Shown here piece after piece: positions 10,058 to 21,900 of a DNA stretch of 28,646 nt. Numbering within the stretch: the stretch's first letter is position 1; every line of letters starts with the position of its first letter. The notes under the pieces are model-generated. The model did no database searches, had not been told where the DNA came from, and saw only the letters and a program-made list of their open reading frames with translations. The position numbers and the translations under genes are program-made. Source of the stretch: Smittium culicis (Eukaryota; Kickxellomycota; Harpellomycetes; Harpellales; Legeriomycetaceae); NCBI GenBank assembly GCA_001970855.1, contig LSSN01000357.1:1-28646 (forward strand), given 5' to 3'.

Positions 10058-11940
10058 AACAGTTAAAAGTATTCAAAAATAAATTCTGATGTATTTGTTT
10101 ATATTTCTTAGAATATAGCCTAATAAAATATTATTCCAAAAACTCTTTTAAGGGAAATTAGAAGTTGAATAGCGTCGAATGAAAATATTCTGTATGGAAG
10201 TTAGGAGAAATGATATTAGATTTACGAAATAGCGAAAGTTGATTCTTGATAATAGAAGTAGAATGATCTAATAAATTGATAAAGAGGTTATAGGGAATAT
10301 AAAATTGCTTAGCAAATTCAAGAAGGTAATAAGATCTTATATTAAAAAAAAGAGATATTGATAAGGATGAAATGTATTAATGAAAAGTAAAGTATTAAAG
10401 ATCTAAATATATATGCTCTAGATTGAACTACTAGAACCAAAGTGAGTGATTATAAAAAAAAAAAGATTGAATGGAATGGAATGAATGATATATTATATAT
10501 TTTCTAAATAGGATACGGGAATGAATTGCTATTGTTGAGCTGATGAGTTATTTTAGGGTTTCTATGAAACAAGTAGATTTAATATAGTGTTATAGGTGAG
10601 ATGAGTCTAATTTAAAAATATAAGAGGTATAGGGTATAGGAGAAACAGAGTATCCTTAAAAAGAATTGAATAGCGAAATGAAGTATAAGGGAAATAGGCG
10701 GTAAATATAGGAAATATATTATTTAAATATGAAAAGTAAATTAATTAGGGGAAATAATGATATTAAAAAAAAAAAGCAAAAGTTTTGACAAATAGAAGGG
10801 GATAAATGAATGGTAAAAAAGCGAGGGATAGATAAAATATTAAAAAATATGTATTTATAGCTGTGAAGTTTATTGTTGAGTTTGAAGAATGATTAGAAGA
10901 GATATATACTTCCCAAACAGAAGTAGCTATAGAAAGGAGATCTTAATACTCTCAGAATGACACTATATAGTGTGAAGACTAAATTATATCAAAAGTAGTT
11001 GTAACTTTTAGGGGTTTATTGGAGGCTATATTATCAAATTACGCCGAAGTGATGATAAAAAGTGGGCGTATTCATTGCTTTAGTAAAATACAATATACTA
11101 GAAAGTTTCGTATTTAAAAAAGCGCTAAGGACTAAGTAATAAGAATTGCTTTTTAGCCCTTTCGGTGAATTAAGTCATTTGTTCTCCGCCAAAGCTATCC
11201 ATCAATATTCATCAAAATAGTAAAAACTAAACACTCGGAAATAATTGGCGTTTAGCGTTTTAGTAGCGAATAGACTGATTGTATAAAAAGTGCTGGCGAA
11301 CAATAATTGATGATAATAAGGATGTTCGCCTATAAAAATTGAAGAAGTAATCGAACTAATAAATTAAGCAAAACACTATCACTTCAGCGGGGGAAAATAT
11401 TAATTAGTATCAGAGAATGCTCACAAGATTCTATCAGCAATTGGAGCTTTTGAAAACTAATAAATATTGGCTAAAAGCTCATGTCACCTCCCCGCCACTC
11501 AAATTCATTCGCTAGCAGATTCTCATAAGCTTAAAAAATGAAAACATAGACGTAGAATAATGCAAGTCAAATGGGAATCAAAAAATAGTATAAACAATTT
11601 TCGTCAACATTACTATCTCTTTGCTCTTTCACGGATACCGAGATATAAAAAAAAAAACCACCCTTTCTCATGCAGTAGACTATTTTTGTTCTGCCAAATA
11701 TAGCCAACTGTGTTCAATTATAATACTTTAATTCCGAGGGCTTAATAAAGTGTTGGTTTATATAAGAATAACTGCAAATAATTTACTTGCTTATAAATCA
11801 TAAACTAATCAATAAATAAAATTTTTTTAAAGCCTACTGGACGGGAAAGTGTTAATTGATATTAGGCCTTATATGAGATATTTCAAATACAAAAAACCCA
11901 TACCTAAAAAAGCTTTACATACGTCAAATGTGTAAATTTT
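10058..11940. other. gene-free AT-rich region upstream of the TBC gene; left part purine-rich on the + strand
   Basis: No gene seen. From 10058 to about 10950 the + strand is strikingly rich in A and G with few C (for example the GGGAAATAGGCGG-type text near 10690). Beyond about 11400 the bias fades and C becomes as common as G. The TBC promoter should be here. An 8-bp perfect inverted repeat (GGCGAACA at 11295-11302, TGTTCGCC at 11323-11330, 20-nt loop) is the only clear hairpin noticed. Confidence 0.5.
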
Positions 11941-12080
11941 AACCAGAAAATAATAATTTCTCAAACAATTTCTGTATTATTCAACCAAGAAATTATAATT
12001 TCTCAAACAAATTCTGTAAAATTCAAACAGAAAATTATAATTTCTCACACAATTTCTGTAAAATTCAACCAGGAAATAAA
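11941..12080. repeat. 42-bp minisatellite, about 3.3 units
   Basis: Three head-to-tail units (11941-11982, 11983-12024, 12025-12066) and the start of a fourth (12067 on). Each begins AACCA or AAACA and ends TTCTGTAAAATTC or a close variant. Units differ by a few substitutions with no indels. The centre of unit 2 is a perfect 14-bp palindrome, GAAATTATAATTTC; the other units keep it largely. The bases just before 11941 resemble a unit end, so decayed copies may extend left. Confidence 0.9.
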
Positions 12081-14732
12081 TTTTACCAATTTTCAGCAAA
12101 CAAAATAGCACTAAGCCGAGTTACTCTTACGCTATTGGCACTTACTTATCTACTAAATCCTTTTATAAACAAAATCTATTGAAGGTCCAGCCTATAATTA
12201 TCACGTAATTATATAAGTATCTTCGAAGCCAATTACAAATATACAATCGAATCATCTAAAAAAAATTCTAATATTAATGAAACCATTTATAGGCTCAAAA
12301 ATTGCCCATCGAATTTTTACAGTAATTTAGCACATCATTTATTCACCCCTTTGAAAGATAGCGGATCGTTTTTGAACCACCCGATCTTGTTAGCTAATTT
12401 CTGTGTAAATAATAGAATTCTAGATCAAAAAAAACCTATTTGCGTAAAGCTATTATATCCTCCCAAATAAACCTGCATAAAAATACCCAACAAATAATTA
12501 ACTTTTTTCATGTAAATAGATTTGCCTCAAAAACGATTGATAACCTGAAAACGCTAGCGAATAATTTTTTATTTATCTAATAATTTCATTTAGTTACAGC
12601 TAGAAAATATTCGCTCTAAAAATAGCAACTCCGTCCTAGTAACATTCTAAATAATATTCTGAATATAACAGAAATGAAATCATAATAATCTGATTTCCAT
12701 ACCTAAATTTTGCAAACTGCTCAAAAGATACCACACAGTTACTCTATTAGTATATATCAGCGGATCTATGATTATCTGAGCGTACATAAATTACACCCGA
12801 TATGATAGGTGTTTAGTATAATTTATAAACTAATGTGTTTGTAAATATAAATGATATCATTTCATACAGGTTTTTTTATGGAATATAATAAGATTTGAGT
12901 GCAACTTTTTCACGGTTTATATGGTTTTAACTCAATATCACATGAATCCACAAAAAAATACTATTTGTACTCATTCACTTCTCTTTGCAGGAGCTTTAGT
13001 ATTTAGATCAAAGCTCAATAATTTACCTATTTTTATATGACTGGCTCGAGAATTTAATTCTCTGGTCCGATTCTAATTCTTATAATATATTGAAGGATTA
13101 TTTTGACGAGCGGAACTTTTCATATTAAAAATTTCCTTAGCTTAAAATTTTAGTTCGTTACTTTATTCAACTAGGAAAAATCATCAAATGGAATAAATAG
13201 ATTAGCCAACAATACCAAATAATTGCTGCTAGCAAATAGATTTCCTAGGAAATAAATTATCTTCTCACTCTAGAATCTCCCATATATTAAATTTTAGGAA
13301 ATATAACCCCCAATAAAAACTATAAAATTGTATGATACTCGATAATTGTACCATTGAAATGAGCGACTTTCTCGGTCTGGTATTACTACTACTACTAATT
13401 TTTTTCGAGTAAAATTTATTTTATTACACTTTTTGTACCTAATATCAAGGCACTAAATATACATGAAACTATCGTAACCTGTGTAATAAACATCAAATAC
13501 TGATTTTTTAACAATAATTTAAATAAATGTACCCAAATAAGCTAATGAAAAATAATATATAAATATTCTACATTTTATAATTTAAGCACTAAAAAAATTT
13601 TAATTTTTAAATATTTTAATATTTGTTGTCACAGTGCTGTACTTTCTGTACAAAAATGAATTATGATTATAACGATCAGCAAGCCAATATGTTGACCGTC
13701 TATTTTTAACTTTAATCCGTTACACGAATTAATTTATCTAATTATTTTCACGCTCCTTTTAATATTTTAAACTTTTATTACTATGATTTTGACTAAAAGA
13801 AAAATATAAAACAACTTTACTTTACTCTTTTTAAATTAACGCATTTTTATCAAAAAACAAAACATAACTAATTCTTGAGTAAATTACATATTTAAATAAT
13901 CCAAAAAGTACAAAACATAGCATGATTTATGAAAACTAAAACGTAAGCTATTTTTTTCAATTCGATCATAAATATTTAATAAGAGATTTGTACATTCCAT
14001 TTGATGCAAAAAAATTCGAAAACGTGTGTGAAGTTTAAATTAAATATTAAATTCTTTTATATTCGCTATTATTTTCTTGTATCATATTCTTTAAGCCTGA
14101 ATATTTCCCCGGGCACCTATATTTTTATTCATAATAGAATTTTTGAAATTTTTTAGATAAGATATTAGCGAATTTTTGTTATTTATATTTTCTTAGGCAT
14201 TATTCTGATTTTATAAAAAATTTTATATATAAAATTTCGATTTACCTGAAAACTATTTATGTTGAATAAACGCGATTTTAAGATCTAAAGATATTTTTTT
14301 GAAAACTTCAAACTATTTTTTACTGGCTTTAAAGTTTTAAACTTGTGATAATTTTCAATTTAATTTTTTTAAAATAATTTCAAAGCCTAAATCTATTAGA
14401 TATATAACTTTTCAGGAGAATAGCATGTTTAAATTTTTGTAGTTTATGGTATACGTGGAAAATTATTACTTTTAAATTTTATTTAATAATTCATTAACCC
14501 TACTAAATGCTTTTAGAAAATACATGTGGCCAGTCTAATAAATAACTACTTTTTATATTAAAAAGTCAATAGTAAGCTTTAATGTTTAACCTAAAAATTT
14601 CAAGAACCTGAAATTATTTAATGATTAAATATTTTTCTATGAATTTTTTTAACTTTTACACATTTTTTTTCATTCATACATTTTTTTTACAAAAGAAAAA
14701 TATAAAATTTCTTGAATATTCTAAACTAATAA
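12081..14732. other. gene-free AT-rich region
   Basis: No reading frame, RNA gene or element can be supported on either strand. Notable only are a short (ACT)n run near 13385-13396, a GAGAAT/ATTCTC mini-hairpin near 13050, and a small GC-rich spot (TTTCCCCGGGCACC) near 14103-14117. Stops are dense in all frames. Confidence 0.5.
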
Positions 14733-14921
14733 CCCTTTTCCGTCAAACACTCTTTAATAAAATCAAGTTTATTAATCGTTTATGATTTAAAAATGTATTT
14801 ATAATTTGATTAAATTATACAATAATCCAATATTTATTAAAGCCTCAGAATTAAAGTATTTATATTAAATATAGTTGATTATATTTTGTAGATAAAAAAT
14901 ATCTACCGCCCCGTGACGGGG
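14733..14921. mobile_element. piggyBac-like MITE, copy 2 (189 bp, diverged)
   Basis: The right side has an intact TTAA at 14922-14925, and the complement of the right end begins CCCCGTCACGGGGCGGT, sharing GGGGCGGT at the same position as copy 1. The left side reads ATAA (14729-14732, one change from TTAA), then CCCTTTTCCGTC with ACACTCTT following, against GCACTCTT in copy 1. Its length is 189 bp against 190 bp in copy 1. The interior has diverged and encodes nothing. The match in length, end sequence and target site argues for one family despite the decay. Confidence 0.68.
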
Positions 14922-14925
14922 TTAA

Positions 14926-15073
14926 GTATTTATAATTTAATAAAATTCATATAAAAAAATCTGAATAATTCAGCTTCATTTACTATTCTCTATTTAAAAC
15001 TTTTTGATATATAAATAGATATGATTTATTTCAACTTTCTCTTATAAAATATATAAATAATTAAGATGAAATA
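14926..15073. other. short AT-rich spacer left of the repeat and gap
   Basis: Plain AT-rich sequence between MITE copy 2 and the 115-bp repeat; nothing recognisable. Confidence 0.5.
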
Positions 15074-15188
15074 TGTCGTAGCGGAGATTAGCAAAGCGAT
15101 AGAACAAAGAAAGCATCTAATCAAAGAATCATCATTATAATCAAAGAGATGATTAACCTAGTTTTATTACAAAGAGTTTTAATACTGT
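15074..15188. repeat. 115-bp direct repeat, left copy, abutting the assembly gap
   Basis: Identical over 115 bases to 15461-15575. It ends exactly at the first N. Inside it, TAATCAAAGA occurs twice about 20 nt apart, and the second is followed by GATGATTA. It does not resemble a tRNA or a coding segment. Confidence 0.97.
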
Positions 15189-15460
15189 NNNNNNNNNNNN
15201 NNNNNNNNNNNNNNNNNNNNNNNNNNNNNNNNNNNNNNNNNNNNNNNNNNNNNNNNNNNNNNNNNNNNNNNNNNNNNNNNNNNNNNNNNNNNNNNNNNNN
15301 NNNNNNNNNNNNNNNNNNNNNNNNNNNNNNNNNNNNNNNNNNNNNNNNNNNNNNNNNNNNNNNNNNNNNNNNNNNNNNNNNNNNNNNNNNNNNNNNNNNN
15401 NNNNNNNNNNNNNNNNNNNNNNNNNNNNNNNNNNNNNNNNNNNNNNNNNNNNNNNNNNNN
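15189..15460. other. assembly gap (272 N)
   Basis: A run of undetermined bases. Both edges coincide exactly with the ends of a perfect 115-bp duplication, the pattern expected when two contigs overlap but were scaffolded rather than merged. The real gap size may therefore be negative. Confidence 0.99.
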
Positions 15461-15575
15461 TGTCGTAGCGGAGATTAGCAAAGCGATAGAACAAAGAAAG
15501 CATCTAATCAAAGAATCATCATTATAATCAAAGAGATGATTAACCTAGTTTTATTACAAAGAGTTTTAATACTGT
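15461..15575. repeat. 115-bp direct repeat, right copy, abutting the assembly gap
   Basis: Exact copy of 15074-15188, starting at the first base after the N run. Identity stops at 15575, where the left copy meets the gap, so the sequence gives no independent boundary for a biological repeat. Confidence 0.97.
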
Positions 15576-17940
15576 TGTGAGTTTTTATAGGAAATCCTAT
15601 CCTCTCTTTGTGAATTTTGATGATTCGCCAAGTTTATTATTATTTATTTCACATCTATATTTTTTCTTTCTTTTTACTCGAAAAATTCTACTAACCTTTC
15701 TATTCTAATACTTTATTTTATCACTACAAGAAAAAATACTATTGTTTATTATTATTATCATTAGTGAAGAAATGAGCTATATAAAAAGCACAATTTCCTT
15801 CCAAAATGGGGGAATATATCGAGTTTTGAATAATACACAAATAAACATTATTATAAACCAGTCGAATTTATTGTTTTTATATCTCATAAGTATTAGAAAA
15901 GTTTTAAATTGAACCAAAGGAAAAACCTAAAACCAAATATCAAAGTTCTAGGAGGAGTATTGGGAATACTCCGAAAAATAGTTATATAATTTTTTTTCCT
16001 TGAAAGTATTATATTAAATAGCTTTTTAGATGGATATACAAGATACTTTAATTTTTTATAAAGAACGCGAAATAAATATCTCTGAAACCATATGATCTTG
16101 ATAATATGATAGCAAATTATCAAAAAAATTTAATTATGTTGCTATATCATCCTTTATTTTCAAATAATATAATGAAATCAGTTAATAATTTTGAGGTTTT
16201 GGGGGGTAAATCTGACTCTTTTTTTTTGTTATTTGGGGATTCATGTTTCTTCAGCTTAAGTATTTACACTTTCAATTATTATTTAATCACCTATATAGAT
16301 TTAATATTATTATTTGGGGTTATAAATTTTTAATTTAATAAAATTTATAATCGTTTATAAAAATAATATGTAATACAATGATGGGTGAAATATGGATTGA
16401 ATCAATAGAATCAATTTTTAAACTCGCATTTCCATGCTTGATTTTCTTTTTTACAAATTTCATTGATTTTTTTTTCATAATATTTCTGAGTTTTTGCGAA
16501 TTCTCTGCCCTTTTATATTGTTATTTAAAATTCAGATTCATTAATTACTCGATTCATTAAAAACATACATTTTCTTGGCATATTTATTTACAAATAAAAT
16601 CTTTCCATTTATTTCTTTGTGGTAAAATTTTCATAAACTTCTTTTTATACATTTAAACACTTTTTATTTACTATTTTATCATGAATATATAGGAAAATAA
16701 ATAAAATTAAAGGTGTATAAATAATTTACATATATATTTATCCAAGCAATAGAAAAATAAATAATGCTATTAAATAATAATATCAAATCATCTAAAAAAT
16801 CATGACACATCCTATTTTTCTAAATTGTGAACTCAATTAATAGAATTTATAAATCATATAAAATTTTAATATAATTAAATTCCAATTTATACCAAAAAGG
16901 CTATTATAAAGTGTGAGAATAGCACTATATTTGAATAGAAAGTAATGGTGATAAATAATTATTCTGATTTATCAAAAGAGTATCCAATAAAAAATATAAC
17001 ATTGAAAATTTACAGGAAAATAATTTCTGGAACTTAAATAAAATTTTAATTGTTATGAGGGCTTCATAAACTTTAAAATAATTTATTATTTTCCATAACT
17101 GAATTATTTTTAATTTTCATCAGTTTTATATAGAATATACAAATTCATTTTATTTTTAGTATATAATAACAGGCCTAGTCCTTAAAATCGAAATTTTTTT
17201 TATTAAAATATTCAATAAACTATCACATTCAGTAAAAAATCAGAAATATAACATCTAAATATTACACATGTCTTTTAGAAAATTTTCTTCAATGGTCAAA
17301 TATATTTAAATTGATGATCAATATAAATAAATGAGAATTAAAAAACTTTTTTCAGATTTCAAAAATAAATTAACAACATTTTTTTTCAGATATATATTTC
17401 CGTATAGAAAATTAAGGCTAAATATAACAGGTAAAACTTATAAAACTAATTTTATACTAAAAAGTTGTTATATTATTTAGAATAATTACTAATTAACAAG
17501 CAAAAGATTAATGAATTATGATAAAGAGCCCAAAAATACGAAAAACGCTAGAAATTAAGTCTAAAAGCAAAAAATCATGAGCTGGGCTTCCACATTCTCA
17601 ATTTTTTCACGAAAAGAAAAAAAATATTCTATAGTAGAATTTATTAGCATTCCATATTACAATATATAAAACATTCATAGAATTATTATAGAAATTTGTT
17701 CCATAAAATTTTTTTGACTAAACTATAATCACAAAAAACACCAAGATTCATCTACGTATTTGATTCGAGGTAAAATCATATATGGTTGAAATAAATATTT
17801 TAATTTTTGCAGAAAATTGATACATAATCTTTAAAATGTGGTATTAAATTAATTCCATTGCAGCAAAAAAGAGTTCTTTATTCGTTTACTTTTAATTAAA
17901 TATATTTCAGATAATTATAATTATGAATTAAATTTTAACA
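15576..17940. other. gene-free AT-rich region with coding-like scraps
   Basis: No gene can be supported. A strong small hairpin is at 15954-15972 (GGAGTATT, GGG loop, AATACTCC). On the minus strand two lysine-rich open stretches (about 16510-16410 and 16260-16150) read like protein but lack a start, a splice context or any family likeness. On the + strand a short open stretch starts with an ATG near 17513 and closes within about 16 codons. Confidence 0.4.
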
Positions 17941-18181
17941 GAGTAAGAAATCTTTTGGAGTGCTTTGAGATATTAGATTCACTTTTAAATGTAATTAATG
18001 AAACAATCTCAATGAATTTGCTAGATCCAGCTAGTTTTAAAAAGCTTAAATTCCACAGTGCTTATATGCAGTGTAAAACTCATTTATATATAAGATTCTT
18101 AGCGAAAAAAAATTTTTTTAGCTTAATATTATTTGACAACCAAAAAAAAAAAATTATTTCAATTTTCTATTCATTTTATTA
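17935..18181 (+). pseudogene. possible orphan exon or gene relic (tentative)
   Basis: An open stretch with a protein-like texture rather than the Ile/Lys/Asn/Phe monotony of its surroundings: RVRNLLECFEILDSLLNVI, then LLDPASFKKLKFHSAYMQCK. It follows AG dinucleotides usable as splice acceptors (TTTTAACAG), and a GTAAAA lies after the MQ codons. The last 25 codons degrade into A/T runs and it ends with TAA at 18179-18181. There is no ATG near the left edge, and no partner exon was found on either side. The length alone could arise by chance at this base composition. I do not recognise a family. Confidence 0.25.
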
Positions 18182-18555
18182 ATTATGTTCATCTTATTAT
18201 TTTCATTTTCTAAATAAATCAACTACTTTTTCTTTACTATTAATTTTTGATGAAAATTTAAATAATACAGCATCAAATTATAGAATGAATCCATCATAAA
18301 AAAATTCCCATAATATATTAGCGAAAGCAAATTAAACAGATACAAAAACAAACTTTAAGGTTTTTATACGCAATTATCCGCAAGAAAAAAAAAATTTATG
18401 TTATGTAATTCAACAAATAAACAAAAAAAATCCTTTATTTTATCATAAAAAATTTAATTAAGATTTTAGATAATATAGAAAAAATTATAACTTCTATATA
18501 TTATGATCATATAAAAAAATAAGGCATAGAACTGTTTAAGAAAGCTGATATGATG
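18182..18555. other. gene-free AT-rich region
   Basis: Nothing recognisable on either strand. Confidence 0.5.
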
Positions 18556-18905
18556 ATAAATTAGGGGTACCATACATAAAATTTACCTTTTCGTGGCGTA
18601 TGGGGTAGTTTGTTAAATATGAGCGAAAATAAAAAGTACAAGAGTATGTAAATATATATGGATCGGCGAAAAATTCAACCCTATCTCTTCATATACTTTT
18701 TTAGGCCCTTCCTCAAGTCCGCAGCAGTAAAAAAATGCGATAAATGATTCAAGAGCCACGGCTTATAATCCAGGAGCCGCAGGGTTACATATATTCTATA
18801 TTATGGAGCCTTCTGGGGGTTTTTTTTATCTAAATTTACCGGATTTGGTAAATACTCATTTTTATACCTATCTACAGGGTTGTGGACGCATTTTATAATC
18901 TCTGT
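18556..18905. other. GC-richer island, possible relic of a transposable element
   Basis: This stretch is clearly richer in G and C than the kilobases around it. It contains GGGGTACCATAC and, about 30 nt on, GTATGGGGTA (partly inverted to each other); a near-duplicate pair GAGCCACGG / GAGCCGCAGG around 18750-18785; and a 7-bp hairpin ATTTACC / GGTAAAT near 18834-18853. No long open frame and no clean terminal repeats or target duplication were found, so the element type is not assigned. Confidence 0.3.
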
Positions 18906-21900
18906 ATATCAATTGGAAAAAAATATATAATAAGTATTAAATAATATAAAACTAGCCTTGTTTTCGAAGAACTTGAGGAGTTATAATTTATTAAAATTTC
19001 TATTTAATGGTCTAAAAATTTCAAAAATATTATTTAAAATCGATAAATATCTTATTTAATCACAAATATGATAGATTAAACCATTTATGGTGATTATTTA
19101 AGCTATGAAAATATATCACAGTTATGAATACGCTTTAGTAATGAAGCTAAATATTTTCTTAGGTATAATCTGAGTATATCTAGTTACTAATAAAAATATC
19201 TTATACTTGGAAATTACATTTTCAAAGATTCTTTATTATAGTACCTTGAAAATTAACAAAAAAAATTAAAATAAGATAAATGATATAACGAGCTAAAATA
19301 AAAAATCAATTCATTAAAGGCTCTTTAATCACAGCTCAGATATAATTTTTAATAATAATAAGAAAATATTATAATTTAAATATTCATTAGTATTGAAAAA
19401 AAATGATATGGGAACTTTTTGAAAACTTTTTTGCTTTTATGAAGGAATTTTAAATTCAAAAATTAGAAATATCGAGTAAAATTAACGATGATCGAAAAAA
19501 TTCAGTTTAAAATAAATTCTTAATTCAAATATCGAATAATTTAATAAAAAATGGTCTTAAATGTGAATTGATATTATCCTTCAATGATCATCTATACAAT
19601 AACTAATATTTAATCGAATAAATAAAAGGATATTTAGAAAAATTTTTTTTCTTCCAGATGGTACGCTCAATATTATAAATAGTAATCTACTTAGATATTA
19701 TAAAATAATTACCTCAATAATATTTTTAAATCTACATGAAAATAAAACCAAAAAACTTTAGATTAAAGGAATATAAAAAAAAAAAAAATTAAAAATAACT
19801 TTATATATTAGGAATTTTGAAGCTATAATTTAAGCGACAAGAATGGAATTTATTATAATACTGATCTCCATTATTTATACCTGAATAAAATTTAAATTAT
19901 AAAACTTATTTATTAGGAATGTATTTTAGGTACAATTCTCATTGTATGATGCATAAGGATTCAAAGAAGCTGAAAATTATTTCGTAGAGCTTAGCTGAAT
20001 CTACAGGTTCTCAGAATAAAAAATAGTGGCTCATTACGCACTGAATAGTAAACTTAATCAGTGGAAAATATAAATTTAATTTAAAAAAAATGAAAAAATG
20101 TCTGTATTTTATTATTATGCATCAAAATTATGCTATTGAGATTATTTAATCATCTTTAATTAGTAAAAGTTGAAAAAAAGTACATATTAACCAAATTAAA
20201 ATTAAAATATCCAATAATTAATAATTAAATTTAACTAAGTTGATTTTTTAAGTCTCTATCCTTTAGTTTTATATTGATAATTGAACATCATTGATTTGAA
20301 TTCATATTTTTTTTAGTTCTTAAAAACTATATCAAGATTAAAAAGGCTTAAATGATTATGGGATATAAATCAATGGTATAATAATTTATTTAGAATCTCT
20401 AACGGATGATAATAAAATGAAAATTAGAATCAAAATTAATAATTAAACAATTTAATTTGTAAAAATGAATGTGTAGAGCTTTTTTGAATGTGGTAAGTTT
20501 TAATCTAAAACATAAACTTTTCTAATTTTTCTAATTAAATTTTAAATTTGATAAAAAATTAATTTTTAGTTAGTTTAAATTTTCAACTATTTGAGTCATT
20601 AATTTAGAGTGAGAGATAATTTATAGATTCGTCATCGCATAAATAACTTAAAATGTCTAAGTTTAAATCTTTTATTTAAAATTAAAATTCAAGAGAAATA
20701 ATTAGATCAAAGTAAAAATGACAGAATAATAGCTAAAAAGGTAATTTTTACCTTAATAAAATGATGAAAATAATATAAAACACAGATAATTTGTATATGA
20801 ATTTGCAGAAAAATAGGAGTAAAATAAAATGATATTAATTTTTCAAGCCTTTTTGAAAATATGTAAAACCTTATTTGCGTATTATAAAAAAAATAAGGCT
20901 CAAAACTGGGTTTTAAAATTAAATAATTATAATTTAGCCATTTTAAATAATTTTTATTTCAGAATATATAAGATAGAATCTATTCTTTTGAATATTTTCA
21001 AAGATAGCTCAAAAAATTACTTTTTTTTAAGATATTACTTGAATTGCAATTGATATTTATTTTTTACCCTGAATATTATATTCAATTACTAATAGATAAG
21101 AAATTAATTGAAATTTTAAAGTTAGACCAAATGTGTATTTTCTTTTTATAAATGAAATCAGGAAAAATAATTTTATTTAAAAATAATTGATCAATTTATA
21201 GCCCGCTTTAATTATTTATAATAGTTTTTTCTATGTAATCTTTTAGCGGGGTTTCTTTCTTGAATAAAAATATAATGAAGCGAATTTATTATTTTTTTCT
21301 CTTTCGTGATTTTTTTTAGGAATTACTTTTTAATTTTCAAAGATATAAGCTAAAATTTAAAATTATTATGATATTATGGACTTTTTTAAACTAAAAAAAT
21401 TAATTACACGTGTAAAGTGAGCTTAATTTGACATCAATAACTATGTATCGAAAATATATTTATAAAAAAGATGTAATTCTAGAAATTATTAAGTAATTTT
21501 TACAGCTTTAGCATTTGATATGGTCACGTTATATTAATGGATATTGCAATTTAATATAAAAAAGTGCAATATTTTTTATTATATATAAAATAGTAAAATA
21601 ATAGCTAGTGGTATATTATCATTGCATCATTCATTTTTTCATTCTTATAGAAATTCTGATATTTAAAATTAAAAGATAAAATTCATTTTTGACAAATGGA
21701 TTTAATTCTATATTTTTTCAGTGTAAAGTATTTATTTTAATAATATAGTTAACTAAATAAGATATTTCTAGCAAAAATTCGTTATTTTATCTTATTTAAA
21801 ACTTAATATAAGATCATCATTATAGTTTTAATTAGATCTTTTCTTAATATTATTAGGTATAAGACTATTTTCATACATTAATTTTATAATTAAAAAATTA

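Noticed and set aside
11941..12080. CRISPR-like array
   Set aside because: Contiguous 42-bp tandem units with no unique spacers, in a eukaryotic genome.
15149..15511. Three open frames spanning the N run
   Set aside because: They exist only because undetermined bases contain no stops.
16106..16560. Two + strand small genes (16106-16333, 16378-16560)
   Set aside because: Poly-Phe/Leu/Ile translations of T-rich DNA; the minus strand reads slightly more like protein, and neither is supported.
20829..21053. Small gene of 74 codons
   Set aside because: Composition matches random translation of AT-rich DNA (Phe, Ile, Lys, Asn, Tyr); no initiation or splice context or family likeness.
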